Source of the DNA: Saprospiraceae bacterium
GTDB taxonomy: Bacteria; Bacteroidota; Bacteroidia; Chitinophagales; Saprospiraceae
Assembly: GCA_026993525.1 (NCBI GenBank)
Contig: JALWSS010000009.1
Coordinates: 37,034-101,033 of the forward strand
DNA: 64,000 nucleotides
Direction of reading: 5' to 3'
Part shown: positions 18,064 through 27,545 of the stretch, in pieces
Numbering within the stretch: position 1 is the first letter of the stretch
How the letters are laid out: each line of letters starts with the position of its first letter
Made by a program: the position numbers and the translations under genes
Notes under the pieces: model-generated
Database searches by the model: none
The model's input: only the letters and a program-made list of their open reading frames with translations
What the model was told of the DNA's origin: nothing

Positions 18064-18561
18064 ATGAAGAGGAATGTATTCCTGGTGAGACATGCGAAAT
18101 CCAATTGGGATTACCCACATCTGCGAGATATAGAGCGGCCATTGAACGACAGGGGCTTGCGCGATGCACCGCGAATGGCCAGGTATTTCGCTGATGCGGG
18201 TCCACTGCCCGACACCCTCATCAGCAGCCCCGCCGTCAGGGCGTTGACAACCGCTGCATTTTTTAAAGTTGAGCTCGACGTGGACGGGGAGGATTTCTGG
18301 ATCCGGGATGAGATTTATGAAGGTGCTGCGGGCACTTTGATGCAGTTGGTAAGATTGCTGCCCGAAAGCGTGGAATGCCCCATGTTTTTTGGCCACAACC
18401 CGGGATTTACCATGTTTGCCAATCATTTTCCGGGCGGTGATTTCATGAATGTGCCAACTTGCGGCATTGTCCATTACCAGGCAGACATCAACCATTGGGG
18501 TGAATTCAGTCCGGAAAAGGCAAAAGTGGTGGCCCATTATTTTCCAAAAGAAGTATTGTGA
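18064..18561 (+). CDS. sixA: SixA-like histidine phosphatase
   Basis: 165 residues. The histidine-phosphatase motif FLVRHAKS (RHG-type, phospho-acceptor His) lies at the N-terminus; SSPAVRALTTA holds the second Arg and GHNPGFT the second catalytic His. Length and motifs fit the SixA family, small cytosolic phosphohistidine phosphatases. ATG 18064 places the motif about 10 residues in, as usual; the frame upstream to 17995 is unconvincing. The next gene starts 1 nt after the stop, so they form an operon. The substrate is not known from sequence. Confidence 0.88.
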   Translation: MKRNVFLVRHAKSNWDYPHLRDIERPLNDRGLRDAPRMARYFADAGPLPDTLISSPAVRALTTAAFFKVELDVDGEDFWIRDEIYEGAAGTLMQLVRLLPESVECPMFFGHNPGFTMFANHFPGGDFMNVPTCGIVHYQADINHWGEFSPEKAKVVAHYFPKEVL

Positions 18562-18562
18562 T

Positions 18563-18892
18563 ATGCGTTTTGCTGTTTTACTGAGCTCGTTTTTCTTTTT
18601 CTTCGCCTGCGGCAACGAAGAGGTAGCACTGCCTCTGAGCGAAGAAAAGATGGCGCACATACTGGCGGATGTACACACGGCTGAGGCTGCCATCAGAAAT
18701 GCCACCGGAACGGACAAAGATTCACTCCAACAGTTGTACTACCGGCGCATCATGAAGATACACGGAGTCAGCCGGCCGGATTTCGACACAACACTGGCCA
18801 TCATCCAGATGGACCCCGACCGCCTGGTCAGGGTGTACAGCAGGGCCGGCAGCATCCTGGATTCACTGGGACAAAAATTTGACGAAGACTAA
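18563..18892 (+). CDS. DUF4296-type lipoprotein
   Basis: 109 residues. The signal peptide MRFAVLLSSFFFFFACG ends in a lipobox FFAC (Cys16). The body reads MAHILADVHTAEAAI...DSLQQLYYRRIMKIHGVSRPDFDTTLAIIQMDPD, matching the DUF4296 pattern of short Bacteroidota lipoproteins (a helix with DVHxAEA, then a helix with IxxxHGVxxxxF). Function is unknown. It starts 1 nt after the sixA-like stop and ends 8 nt before the sbcC start, so the three are probably one transcript. Confidence 0.8.
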   Translation: MRFAVLLSSFFFFFACGNEEVALPLSEEKMAHILADVHTAEAAIRNATGTDKDSLQQLYYRRIMKIHGVSRPDFDTTLAIIQMDPDRLVRVYSRAGSILDSLGQKFDED

Positions 18893-18900
18893 GAAAGGAT

Positions 18901-21900
18901 ATGCTCATCAGAAAAATCAGGTTAAAGAACATCCACTCCATCCGGGAAGAAACTTTGATTGATTTTACCCAAACTCCCCTCCGGCAATGCGGGCTCTTTG
19001 CAATCACGGGAGAAACCGGTGCCGGCAAAACCACCATTCTGGATGCCATAACCCTGGCGCTTTATGGTATGGTTTGCAGGACCTCCAACTCCAGGCAGGG
19101 TGACAATTACGAATCCCTTTCAATTGGGGCCAGGCACGGTTTTGCAGAATGCGAGTTTGAGACTGGAAAAGGGGAGGTGTACCTGGGGCAATGGTCCATG
19201 ACAAGGCGGATTACCCGTAAGGGTGAAGTGGTCACCGATGTCAAACGTCAGTTGTCAAGATTCAACGAAGCGACAAAGGAATACGACATTCTGACGAGTA
19301 GAAAGCGGGAAATGAATGTCCAGGTAGAAGAATTGACCGGGCTTGATTTCAGCCGCTTCACCAGATCTGTTTTGCTGGCGCAAGGCGAGTTTGCCGCATT
19401 CATGAAGGCAAGCCTGGACGATCGCAGCGAACTACTGGAAAAGATCACCGGCACTTCCATTTACACCGGGATATCGAAAGCTGCATTGGACAAGCTCCGG
19501 GAGGAAGAAATGAAACTGAATCAACTGGACACAAGGCTCGGAGCCTTGCAGTTGTTGGACAGTGAGACCCTGGAACAGCTCGCCGGCCGGAAACAACAAC
19601 TGGATGAGGAAACAAAAGCCCTCGATGCCCTGGCAGATCAGTTCCGGAAAAGCCTGGATTGGGTGGTGAAGAAACAAGAACTGGAACGACAGGAGGAAAA
19701 TGCCCGCCGGGAACTGACTGCCATTGCCGAAGAAGAGCAACAAACAGAAAGCGACCGGCGAAGGTTGGAAATTCACTACAAGGCCCTGCCACTGAAGGCC
19801 GAATGGGTGCAGGTAGAACGAATACAGCGCGACTTGTTTGCGAAGCGAAACAAGCTCAGGGAAAATGAAAAAGAGAAGGCAACCGCCGAAAATAAACTGC
19901 AACAGCTCGATGCGGAGTTGAACCTTGCCAGTGTGGCATTCAAAAAGCACAGCTCCGGCAAAAAAGACTTCCTGGATTTATTGGCGAAGGTCAGGGAATT
20001 GGACAAGGAACTTGGCCTCCAAAACCAACAACTGGAGCAACAGACCAGGTTCGAAATTGAGACGAAAAATAAGCAAGAGAAAAAGGCGCTCCAGATCCGC
20101 AACCTGGAACAAAAACTGGAACAAAAGGTGTCCGAACTGAAGACCCTGACCGACTGGCTGAAAGCCAATGCCGGCCTGCAGGCGCTTGCTGACAAGGTTC
20201 CATTGATAGCGGCGAAAGTTGCCGATTTGAAAGAGCTGAATCTTAAAATGGAAAATGTCGAATCGGAAAGAAAAGCGCTCGAAGACGAAAAGGAGAAACT
20301 GGAAAAGGAACTGAAAGAACTGGGCAGCAAAAAAGCCGCAGTGACCAAAGCCATCGGGGAGATCGAAGAAGCTTTGAAATCCAAAAGCGAGGGAGCCTAT
20401 TCCGGCGATCCGGAAAAATTTCTGGACGCGCTGAGCGCGCAGTTGGAGGAACTGACCACCCGCCGGCAAAAGCTGGAATCGTTGCTCGAGAAGGAGGCCC
20501 GGTACCGTGATAACATTGCCCAGGCGCGGGAACTGGAAGAACAGCTCCGCAACCTGCGGCTGGAAGCCCACCACCTGGACAAAGCCCTGCTCACATTGAC
20601 GGAGGAGTTGGAAGAGGCCGTTGCGGAAAGGGATTATACATGGAAAATTTACCACCAGCAGCAGCGAATCGCCAGCTACGAAAAAGACCGGGCAGAACTG
20701 AAAGAAGGAGAACCCTGCCCCCTCTGTGGAGCTGAGCACCATCCTTACCACAAGCACGGAATCACCGTTTACGAAGATGAAGCAAAACAAGCATACGAGG
20801 CAGCTGAGAATAAGCTTGAGCGCTTGAAAAAGAGAGAAAAACAACTGTTCGCAAAACTGAGCAACCTCCTGTTTCAGACGGAAACAATCAGCAACGAAGA
20901 AGCTTCCGGAACACTGGACAAACTCCAGGTTGAACTGGAAATTCAGGAACGGGCTTTTGCTGAAGCCCTCGACCGGGCCTCCACTGCATTTTCATTCACC
21001 GGCAAACCGGACCCGCTCGCTGAAGAGATGAAATACCTGAGCTCCCGGGAAACGAAAATGAAGGAATTGCGGGATTTCTTCAGAGCGAAGGCCCGGGAGT
21101 TGACCGGGCTTCGCAAACAGTTGTCCGAACTGGACAGCAGGCTCACCAAAACAGAATACACACGGAACAGGGCCAATGATGCCTGGCTGGCATTGCAGGA
21201 GCGATTGGAGGATCACCAAAATGACCGGAGCAGAACACTGGAAGAACTCAAAAAACTCACCGGAAAAGGGGTTGAAAACGCCAACCTGGACGACCTGGTC
21301 GCAAGCTTGAAAACGGGCGTTGAGATTTTCCAGCGCAAACTTGAGCGAAAAGAGGCCCTGCTCCATTCCATTGAAGGAGTGAAAAAGGAAATTGACATTT
21401 ACAAAGCAGAACTGGAGGAGCACTCAAATGCCTTGTCGGCTTTTCAGGAAAAAAGAAAAGAAACTTCAGCGGCTTTCGCTGAGTTGCAGAAAAAGCGCCG
21501 TGTTCTTTTCGAGGAAAAAGACCCTGAGCAGGAGCAGCAAAAATGGCAGAACAGGTTGGATGAACTAAAAAGCACTGTCAATGCCCTGGAAACTTCTCTA
21601 GCTTCGCAAAACGAGCGGCTGATATCCGCCCGGAAAGAAGCTGAAAAGCTCCGGACAGAAATCACCAACCTCACGGATGAGAGGGAAAAACTCGAAGACC
21701 AACTCCATCCTAAACTGCGGAAGCTCGGATTTGAAAAGCTGGAGGAACTGTCGGATGCCCTCCTCGACGAAGCCACCCTGAAACAGATCGAGGCCAGGTT
21801 GGAAGACCTCAAACACCGGAAAATTAAAGCTGTCCAGGAACTTGACAGAGCTGGCAAGGAACTGAAGCAAATGGCTGACAGTCAACCTGAAATAACCGAC

Positions 21901-22563
21901 AAGACCCAACTGGAAGCTTCCCTTCGGGAAAAGAAATCCCGGCAAGAGGCTTGTTTGCAGGAACTGGGTGGCATCACCGAACAGCTCAAACAGGATGCCC
22001 TGCGAAGAAAACAGGCCGGTGATCTGGAAAAGGAACGGGAGCGACAGCTTGAAACCCTTCAGCGCTGGAGAAACCTGTACGAGTTGATCGGTTCCCGAGA
22101 CGGAAAAAAGTTCCGGGTCTTTGCCCAATCCCTCACCCTGCAACGCCTGGTGTACCTGGCCAATCAACAACTGGAGCACCTCTACGGCAGGTACAGAATC
22201 GTCAAAAGGGCAGGTTCTGACCTCGACCTGGACATTGTGGACACCTACCAGGCAGACAGTGTGAGGTCTCTGTTCAGCTTGTCCGGTGGAGAGAGTTTTC
22301 TGGTTTCACTGGCGCTGGCTTTGGGACTATCCTCGCTCGCCGGCCGCCAATCCAACATCCGTTCCCTGTTCATTGATGAAGGATTTGGCAGCCTGGATGA
22401 GCAAACCCTCGATATGGCGATCAGTACCCTTGAAAACTTGCAGGCAGGAGGCAAAACCATTGGCATCATTTCGCACGTGAAAGAGCTGAAAGAGCGAATT
22501 GCGACACAGATCAAAGTGGTGAAGAAAAGCAACGGAATAAGCCGCGTTGATATCCTTGGGTGA
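18901..22563 (+). CDS. sbcC: SbcC, nuclease ATPase subunit
   Basis: 1220 residues with the SMC/Rad50 plan: Walker A GETGAGKT at residues 37-44, a long coiled coil broken by the zinc hook CPLCG (Cys606, Cys609), a second coiled coil, the ABC signature LSGGE at about 1127 and Walker B LFIDEGFGSLD at about 1155. With SbcD it forms the Mre11/Rad50-type complex that opens DNA hairpins and processes double-strand ends. No sbcD lies next to it, which is unusual, since the pair is normally adjacent. It follows the DUF4296 gene by 8 nt. The hairpin-cleaving role is relevant in a genome rich in palindromes. Confidence 0.95.
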   Translation: MLIRKIRLKNIHSIREETLIDFTQTPLRQCGLFAITGETGAGKTTILDAITLALYGMVCRTSNSRQGDNYESLSIGARHGFAECEFETGKGEVYLGQWSMTRRITRKGEVVTDVKRQLSRFNEATKEYDILTSRKREMNVQVEELTGLDFSRFTRSVLLAQGEFAAFMKASLDDRSELLEKITGTSIYTGISKAALDKLREEEMKLNQLDTRLGALQLLDSETLEQLAGRKQQLDEETKALDALADQFRKSLDWVVKKQELERQEENARRELTAIAEEEQQTESDRRRLEIHYKALPLKAEWVQVERIQRDLFAKRNKLRENEKEKATAENKLQQLDAELNLASVAFKKHSSGKKDFLDLLAKVRELDKELGLQNQQLEQQTRFEIETKNKQEKKALQIRNLEQKLEQKVSELKTLTDWLKANAGLQALADKVPLIAAKVADLKELNLKMENVESERKALEDEKEKLEKELKELGSKKAAVTKAIGEIEEALKSKSEGAYSGDPEKFLDALSAQLEELTTRRQKLESLLEKEARYRDNIAQARELEEQLRNLRLEAHHLDKALLTLTEELEEAVAERDYTWKIYHQQQRIASYEKDRAELKEGEPCPLCGAEHHPYHKHGITVYEDEAKQAYEAAENKLERLKKREKQLFAKLSNLLFQTETISNEEASGTLDKLQVELEIQERAFAEALDRASTAFSFTGKPDPLAEEMKYLSSRETKMKELRDFFRAKARELTGLRKQLSELDSRLTKTEYTRNRANDAWLALQERLEDHQNDRSRTLEELKKLTGKGVENANLDDLVASLKTGVEIFQRKLERKEALLHSIEGVKKEIDIYKAELEEHSNALSAFQEKRKETSAAFAELQKKRRVLFEEKDPEQEQQKWQNRLDELKSTVNALETSLASQNERLISARKEAEKLRTEITNLTDEREKLEDQLHPKLRKLGFEKLEELSDALLDEATLKQIEARLEDLKHRKIKAVQELDRAGKELKQMADSQPEITDKTQLEASLREKKSRQEACLQELGGITEQLKQDALRRKQAGDLEKERERQLETLQRWRNLYELIGSRDGKKFRVFAQSLTLQRLVYLANQQLEHLYGRYRIVKRAGSDLDLDIVDTYQADSVRSLFSLSGGESFLVSLALALGLSSLAGRQSNIRSLFIDEGFGSLDEQTLDMAISTLENLQAGGKTIGIISHVKELKERIATQIKVVKKSNGISRVDILG

Positions 22564-22688
22564 TGCTCATTGGCGGCGTGAAAATGTACTTTGTGCAATT
22601 GCAATGGCGTTGTACTCCTGTTTGCGTTCTGACCGATGTTCCAAAACCGATTTGGATTTCTACTTGAAATCGTCACATTTAGCTGCTG

Positions 22689-25600
22689 ATGAACAGATTT
22701 TGCCTCCCGGTTTTCCTTTTCCTGTTTTTTGTTTTCCTGTCTTCTTCGCTGGCGCAATACAGCCTCCGGATTTACATCCTGGATGGCAACGCCACCACCA
22801 CCTGCACCGACATTTTCTCCGACCCTGACCCCATGTGGAGTGTGCAGATAGAAGGGCAGGGGTGGGTGAGCTATCCGGCCCTGGGGCCTTGTTTCACGGC
22901 CTTGCCCAACCTGCAATACCAGGCCAGTTGGCAATGCCTGGCTGATATTCCCGACAGCATCGAAATCTGCCTGCGTGCCTTTGAAAACGACCCTGGCTTT
23001 TTCAACCCCTGCGATGTGGTTCCCGATTGTGAGGAAAGCATTTGCACCAAGGTGCCCTACCTCCGGCAAGACACGCAAGTGGTTCAGATTCAGCTGCCCG
23101 GGGGCGGCAGCTCGGAAGCAACCGCCACCCTTGGATTGTTGAGTTTTGGCTTTCCCGGGGGCTTGAACGACGATGCCTGCGATGCCATCTATCTCGGTGA
23201 GCTGAGCGCTGACACCGTCCTTGGCAATGCCGATACCAGCCTTTACAACAACTACTGTGCTACGGCCATCAACGAGCCCAGCCCCTGGGGCTACGGCGCC
23301 GGCTGGGTCAATAACCAGGCGGTGTGGTTCACTTTCAGTACCGGGCCGGCTCCCTCTTCCCATGTTCTCGTTCGCATGGAAAGCGACCCCAGTGGGGTGG
23401 GGGACCCCATCAATTTGCAGGCGGCCATCTGGACCAACGACAACGGCTGCACCGGTGGCTGGAATTTTATCACGCAAAACCACGATCCTCTGACCTGGGG
23501 TGAAGAAATCCTGCTCGAGTGCCCCGAACCCAACACCACTTATTACATCATGGTGGATGCCGTTTGGGACGATCCGCAGCAGTTGGAAGGCTGGTTTGGC
23601 GTTGAAGTGCGGGATTTCGGAGTCATCCCCCTCAGCGATGCGGTTTGCGAGGCCTGGCCCCTGGGGCAGGTTCCCGAAGCCGGTCTGATCACTTCTCCCG
23701 AAGCTCTCTCCAACAATTGTTCTGACAACAGCACCGGTGTTTCACCCGCAGCATTCTCCGTTCAGGCCGGGGTATGGTTGAGTTTTGTCGCTCCGCAAAG
23801 CGGCCATGTGGTCATAGATGCAAGCCCAGATACCGCACTCGACCCCATTGACCTCCAGTTGGCGGTCTATTCTTCGTCAAACGGTGACTGCAGTGGGCAG
23901 CTTACCGAGTTGGCCAGTGGATACAGCCCGGCTTCCCCCGACGAGTCGCTGACCATCCATTGCCTCAATCCGGGACAGGAGTATTTCATCCTGGTGGATG
24001 GAGGCGGCAACGTCGAGACTGAAACAGGCATTTTCAACCTGACAATTGCGGATGGCGGGGATGACACCCCGGTCACCAACCAATCGGTGACAATTTGCGC
24101 TTACGACACCCTCTTCGTCGGAAATTCCAGCTACACCCAATCAGGTAGCTATGCTGACACCCTGATTTTGCCGGGCGGTTGCGACAGCATCGTGTTGACG
24201 GAACTTACTGTGTTGGATCCGATAGTGCTGAACCTCGAAATTGTCCAGCAGGGCCTGAACCCCGGAAACACCGATGGCAGCGCCCAGGTGAGTCCTTCAG
24301 GAGGCGCCGGAGGGTTTAGCATAGCCTGGTCAGACGGGCAAACAACCAGCCTCGCTTCGCAATTGGCCGGGGGCGATGTTTACTGTGTCACGGCAACAGA
24401 TTCCAACGGGTGCGAAAGCGACACCTGCTTTGCCATGCCTTTCTTCGTCAAAGTCCAGCCCATCGTACAGGTGGACTCCGTGCAATGCCCTGGTGGAACG
24501 GATGGCGGCATACAACTCACGGCTCATGCGGGAGAGCCGCCCTACCAATACAGCTGGGAAAACGAGGATGAATCGCTCACCGGTAGCGGAACCATTGCCT
24601 CCGACAGTGCATTTGTGTCTTTGCCCAATTTGCCCGCCGGCAATTACACCGTGACCATTTCCGACGCCAATACCGATTCGGTGTTTGTGGTGACGGTTCC
24701 GGAGCCATTGCCAATCAGTTTGTCCGGGTTGACTGTTGCGGACCTGAGTTGCTTTGGCAGTTGCGACGGTCAAATAGTCGTGCAAGTGACCGGTGGCACC
24801 GCTCCCTACCAACTCGACTGGTCTTCCGGCGACAGTGGAGCGCAACTGACGGGGCTTTGTGCTGGTGTTTATGTGCTGGCCGTTGCGGATGCACACGGTT
24901 GCGGGGCAATCTTTGAAGTGGAGGTAAACCAACCGGCCGCTTTTTTGGCTGCCATCAGTGAGGTTCAACCCATCAGCTGTTTCGGAAGTTCCGACGGGGA
25001 AATAATGGTTGCGACAAACGGCAATGCAACCGCCTGGCAATGGAACACCGGTGGAACGGATTCCCTGCTCACGGGTTTACCCGAAGGGAATTACGAAGTG
25101 ACGGTGACCAATGCTGACGGATGCACGGCGGTGGCGCAATACCAGTTAAACGGACCATCCGCCCCTGTTGACGTTGTGATCGGGATCACGAGTCCGGTAA
25201 TTTGCCAGGGCGATGCCAATGGGGCGCTGACGGCAATGCCTTCAGGGCCCGGAAGCGCATTTTCTTACCAATGGAACACCGGACAAACCACTGCTTCCAT
25301 TTCCAATTTACCGAAGGGAGCCTACGCCGTAACGGTGACAAACGAAGCCGGATGCACGGCAGAATCCGCCATTCAGCTCACCGAACCGGAGCCCCTTAGC
25401 AGTACCTCCGTTACCAATTCCCTGAGTTGCTTCGATCCGCCGGACGGCGGGGTCATCACCGTGGAAAGCGTGAGTGGCGGTGTGCCACCGTATCTCTTCA
25501 GTTCGGATGGATTCGGCTTTTCTTCGCAAAACGAATTGCCGGGCTATACCGCCGGAGAGCAGGTTTATTTTGTTCGGGATTCACTGGGCTGTGTCGGAAC

Positions 25601-26162
25601 TTTTTTTGCCACCATCCCCGGCCCGCTGGAAATAGTAGTGGCGGTAGGTGCCGACCAGGTGGTGGAACTCGGCGACCAGGTATTTCTCAATGCCTTCGTC
25701 AATTTGCCGGATGTAGCCTTGCAATGGGAGCCGTCGGAACTCTTCGCCTGCGCCACCTGCCTGCAAACCAGCGTGTTTCCATACGAAACCACAACGCTGA
25801 CCCTCACGGCAACTGACACGTTCGGATGCAGTGCTTCAGATGAGTTGCTGGTTCAGGTGCTGCCCCGGCGCCGTGTTTTCGTCCCCAATGTTTTCAGCCC
25901 TGACGGTGACGGCATCAACGACATATTCGTTCCCGAAGGCGGAGCTGATGTGGCGCAAATCGTTGATTTCAAAGTGTTTGACCGGTACGGTGCGCTGTTG
26001 TACGAGGCCGCTGATTTTCTGCCTGGTGATATCTCCCGGGGGTGGGACGGCCGCCACAAAGGCAAGCTCCTCAAAAGCGGTGTTTTCGTGTGGTTCGCCA
26101 AAATTCGTTTCATTGACGGGGTGGAGGAGTTGTACCGGGGCGATGTGACCATCCTGCGTTGA
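22689..26162 (+). CDS. SprB-repeat protein with type B gliding-motility sorting domain
   Basis: 1157 residues. Signal peptide (LFLFFVFLSSSLAQ); then two related beta-rich domains (DACDAIYLGEL..., DAVCEAWPLGQVPE...), each with aromatic YYIMVDA or YFILVDG strands, similar to T9SS-associated PPC-like modules; about six SprB-like repeats (WNTGGTDSLLTGLPEGNYEV and relatives); and a C-terminal CHU_C/type B domain, FVPNVFSPDGDGINDIF to YRGDVTILR. Predicted cargo of the type IX secretion system, cell-surface and possibly attached through the SprF/PorP-like system. Paired with the type A adhesin at 3.8-8.4 kb it shows both sorting-signal classes in one window. Confidence 0.92.
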   Translation: MNRFCLPVFLFLFFVFLSSSLAQYSLRIYILDGNATTTCTDIFSDPDPMWSVQIEGQGWVSYPALGPCFTALPNLQYQASWQCLADIPDSIEICLRAFENDPGFFNPCDVVPDCEESICTKVPYLRQDTQVVQIQLPGGGSSEATATLGLLSFGFPGGLNDDACDAIYLGELSADTVLGNADTSLYNNYCATAINEPSPWGYGAGWVNNQAVWFTFSTGPAPSSHVLVRMESDPSGVGDPINLQAAIWTNDNGCTGGWNFITQNHDPLTWGEEILLECPEPNTTYYIMVDAVWDDPQQLEGWFGVEVRDFGVIPLSDAVCEAWPLGQVPEAGLITSPEALSNNCSDNSTGVSPAAFSVQAGVWLSFVAPQSGHVVIDASPDTALDPIDLQLAVYSSSNGDCSGQLTELASGYSPASPDESLTIHCLNPGQEYFILVDGGGNVETETGIFNLTIADGGDDTPVTNQSVTICAYDTLFVGNSSYTQSGSYADTLILPGGCDSIVLTELTVLDPIVLNLEIVQQGLNPGNTDGSAQVSPSGGAGGFSIAWSDGQTTSLASQLAGGDVYCVTATDSNGCESDTCFAMPFFVKVQPIVQVDSVQCPGGTDGGIQLTAHAGEPPYQYSWENEDESLTGSGTIASDSAFVSLPNLPAGNYTVTISDANTDSVFVVTVPEPLPISLSGLTVADLSCFGSCDGQIVVQVTGGTAPYQLDWSSGDSGAQLTGLCAGVYVLAVADAHGCGAIFEVEVNQPAAFLAAISEVQPISCFGSSDGEIMVATNGNATAWQWNTGGTDSLLTGLPEGNYEVTVTNADGCTAVAQYQLNGPSAPVDVVIGITSPVICQGDANGALTAMPSGPGSAFSYQWNTGQTTASISNLPKGAYAVTVTNEAGCTAESAIQLTEPEPLSSTSVTNSLSCFDPPDGGVITVESVSGGVPPYLFSSDGFGFSSQNELPGYTAGEQVYFVRDSLGCVGTFFATIPGPLEIVVAVGADQVVELGDQVFLNAFVNLPDVALQWEPSELFACATCLQTSVFPYETTTLTLTATDTFGCSASDELLVQVLPRRRVFVPNVFSPDGDGINDIFVPEGGADVAQIVDFKVFDRYGALLYEAADFLPGDISRGWDGRHKGKLLKSGVFVWFAKIRFIDGVEELYRGDVTILR

Positions 26163-26209
26163 TCAAAAGATTCTTACCCGAAGCTTACAATTTGCGCTTG
26201 TCTGGCGTT

Positions 26210-26217
26210 TACATTTG
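26210..26217 (+). promoter_or_regulatory. TACATTTG element just before hemL
   Basis: Perfect TAnnTTTG ending 5 nt before the hemL ATG. If it is the -7 box, the transcript would be nearly leaderless. No -33 motif at the usual distance, so it may be coincidental. Confidence 0.3.
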
Positions 26218-26221
26218 CCGG

Positions 26222-27529
26222 ATGGAAAGAAAAGCAAGGATCAACCGGGACACATCCGCCGAACTCTTCCGGAAGGCCAAATCGCTCTTCCCGGGGGGCG
26301 TCAATTCTCCTGTACGAGCTTTCAAATCCGTTGGTGGCGTGCCCCTATTCATCAAAGAAGGAAAGGGCTGCCGCATCACCGACGAAGACGGCAATACCTT
26401 TGTTGATTTTTGCTGTTCCTGGGGGCCGCTCATCCTGGGGCACGCCCATCCGGAAGTTCAAAAAGCCATCTTCGAAACTGTGAAAAGAGGTACCAGTTTC
26501 GGAGCCCCCACCCGCCTCGAAAACGAACTTGCAGAACTGATCATCGAAAACAACCGGTTTGTAGAGAAGATCCGCTTTGTCAGCAGCGGCACAGAGGCGG
26601 TAATGTCAGCCGTGCGCCTGGCCAGAGGCCTTACCGGAAAAGACAAGATCATCAAATTCGATGGGTGTTACCACGGCCATGTGGATGCCCTTCTGGTAAA
26701 AGCCGGGTCGGGCCTGGCCACCTTCGGGGTCAGCACTTCTGCCGGTATTCCGGAGGTCTTCGCTTCGCAAACCATCGTGCTGCCACTGAACGACCTGGAA
26801 GCGGTGGAAGATGCCCTGAAAAAGTTTGCGGATGACATTGCCTGCGTCATCATCGAGCCCATCCCCGCCAACAACGGCCTGTTGTTGCAAGGAAGGAATT
26901 ACCTCGAGGGGCTGAGAAAGCTCTGTGACAAATACGGCGTCCTGCTCATTTTTGACGAAGTGATCTCAGGGTTTCGCGTTGGATTTGAAGGGGCTGCCGG
27001 CTATTACAACATCAAGCCGGATATCATTACCTACGGGAAGATCATCGGCGGTGGAATGCCGGTAGGAGCCTATGGCGCCTCAGCGGAGATCATGGGGCAG
27101 GTGGCTCCGGACGGGCCGGTTTACCAGGCGGGCACCTTGTCCGGCAATCCGGTGGCAATGGCAGCCGGAAAAGCCACATTGACCGAGCTGCTCAAACCCA
27201 ACGTTTACAAAGAACTGGAGAAGAAAACCAATGAACTGGTGCGGCGTGTTCAGGGGCATTGCGAGTCAAAAGGATATGAGGTGAGAGTGGCCCATGCAGG
27301 TTCCATTTTCTGGATTTCATTCTCCGGCAAGCCCATCCTCCGTGCCGATGAAATTGACCCGAAACGCATGGAGCATTTCAAGCGCTTTTACGCCGCTTTG
27401 CTGGATGAAGGCGTGTATTTCGGGCCTTCCGGCTACGAGGTGGGGTTTGTTTCCACGGCCCACGGCAAGGATGCACTCGATCATTCGGCGCATGCCATCT
27501 GCCGGGCCCTTGATGCTACTTTTGAGTGA
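26222..27529 (+). CDS. hemL: Glutamate-1-semialdehyde 2,1-aminomutase
   Basis: 435 residues from ATG 26222. It converts glutamate-1-semialdehyde to 5-aminolevulinate, the last step of the C5 route to tetrapyrroles, in the cytosol. Class III aminotransferase features: FPGGVNSPVRAF, SSGTEAVMSAVRLARG, DEVISGFRVG, and the PLP Lys at about 273 in TYGKIIGGGMPVGAYG. The N-terminus chosen (MERKARINRDTSAELFRKA) matches family members; the open frame from 26159 overlaps the previous stop. A TACATTTG sits 5 nt before the ATG, suggesting a very short or absent leader. The following gene begins 16 nt after its stop. Confidence 0.96.
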   Translation: MERKARINRDTSAELFRKAKSLFPGGVNSPVRAFKSVGGVPLFIKEGKGCRITDEDGNTFVDFCCSWGPLILGHAHPEVQKAIFETVKRGTSFGAPTRLENELAELIIENNRFVEKIRFVSSGTEAVMSAVRLARGLTGKDKIIKFDGCYHGHVDALLVKAGSGLATFGVSTSAGIPEVFASQTIVLPLNDLEAVEDALKKFADDIACVIIEPIPANNGLLLQGRNYLEGLRKLCDKYGVLLIFDEVISGFRVGFEGAAGYYNIKPDIITYGKIIGGGMPVGAYGASAEIMGQVAPDGPVYQAGTLSGNPVAMAAGKATLTELLKPNVYKELEKKTNELVRRVQGHCESKGYEVRVAHAGSIFWISFSGKPILRADEIDPKRMEHFKRFYAALLDEGVYFGPSGYEVGFVSTAHGKDALDHSAHAICRALDATFE

Positions 27530-27545
27530 AAACAACGTTTTGCCG

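Noticed and set aside
27294..27545. Upstream extension of the TPR protein inside hemL
   Set aside because: It is out of frame within the well-supported hemL coding sequence and would bury the signal peptide that begins at 27546.
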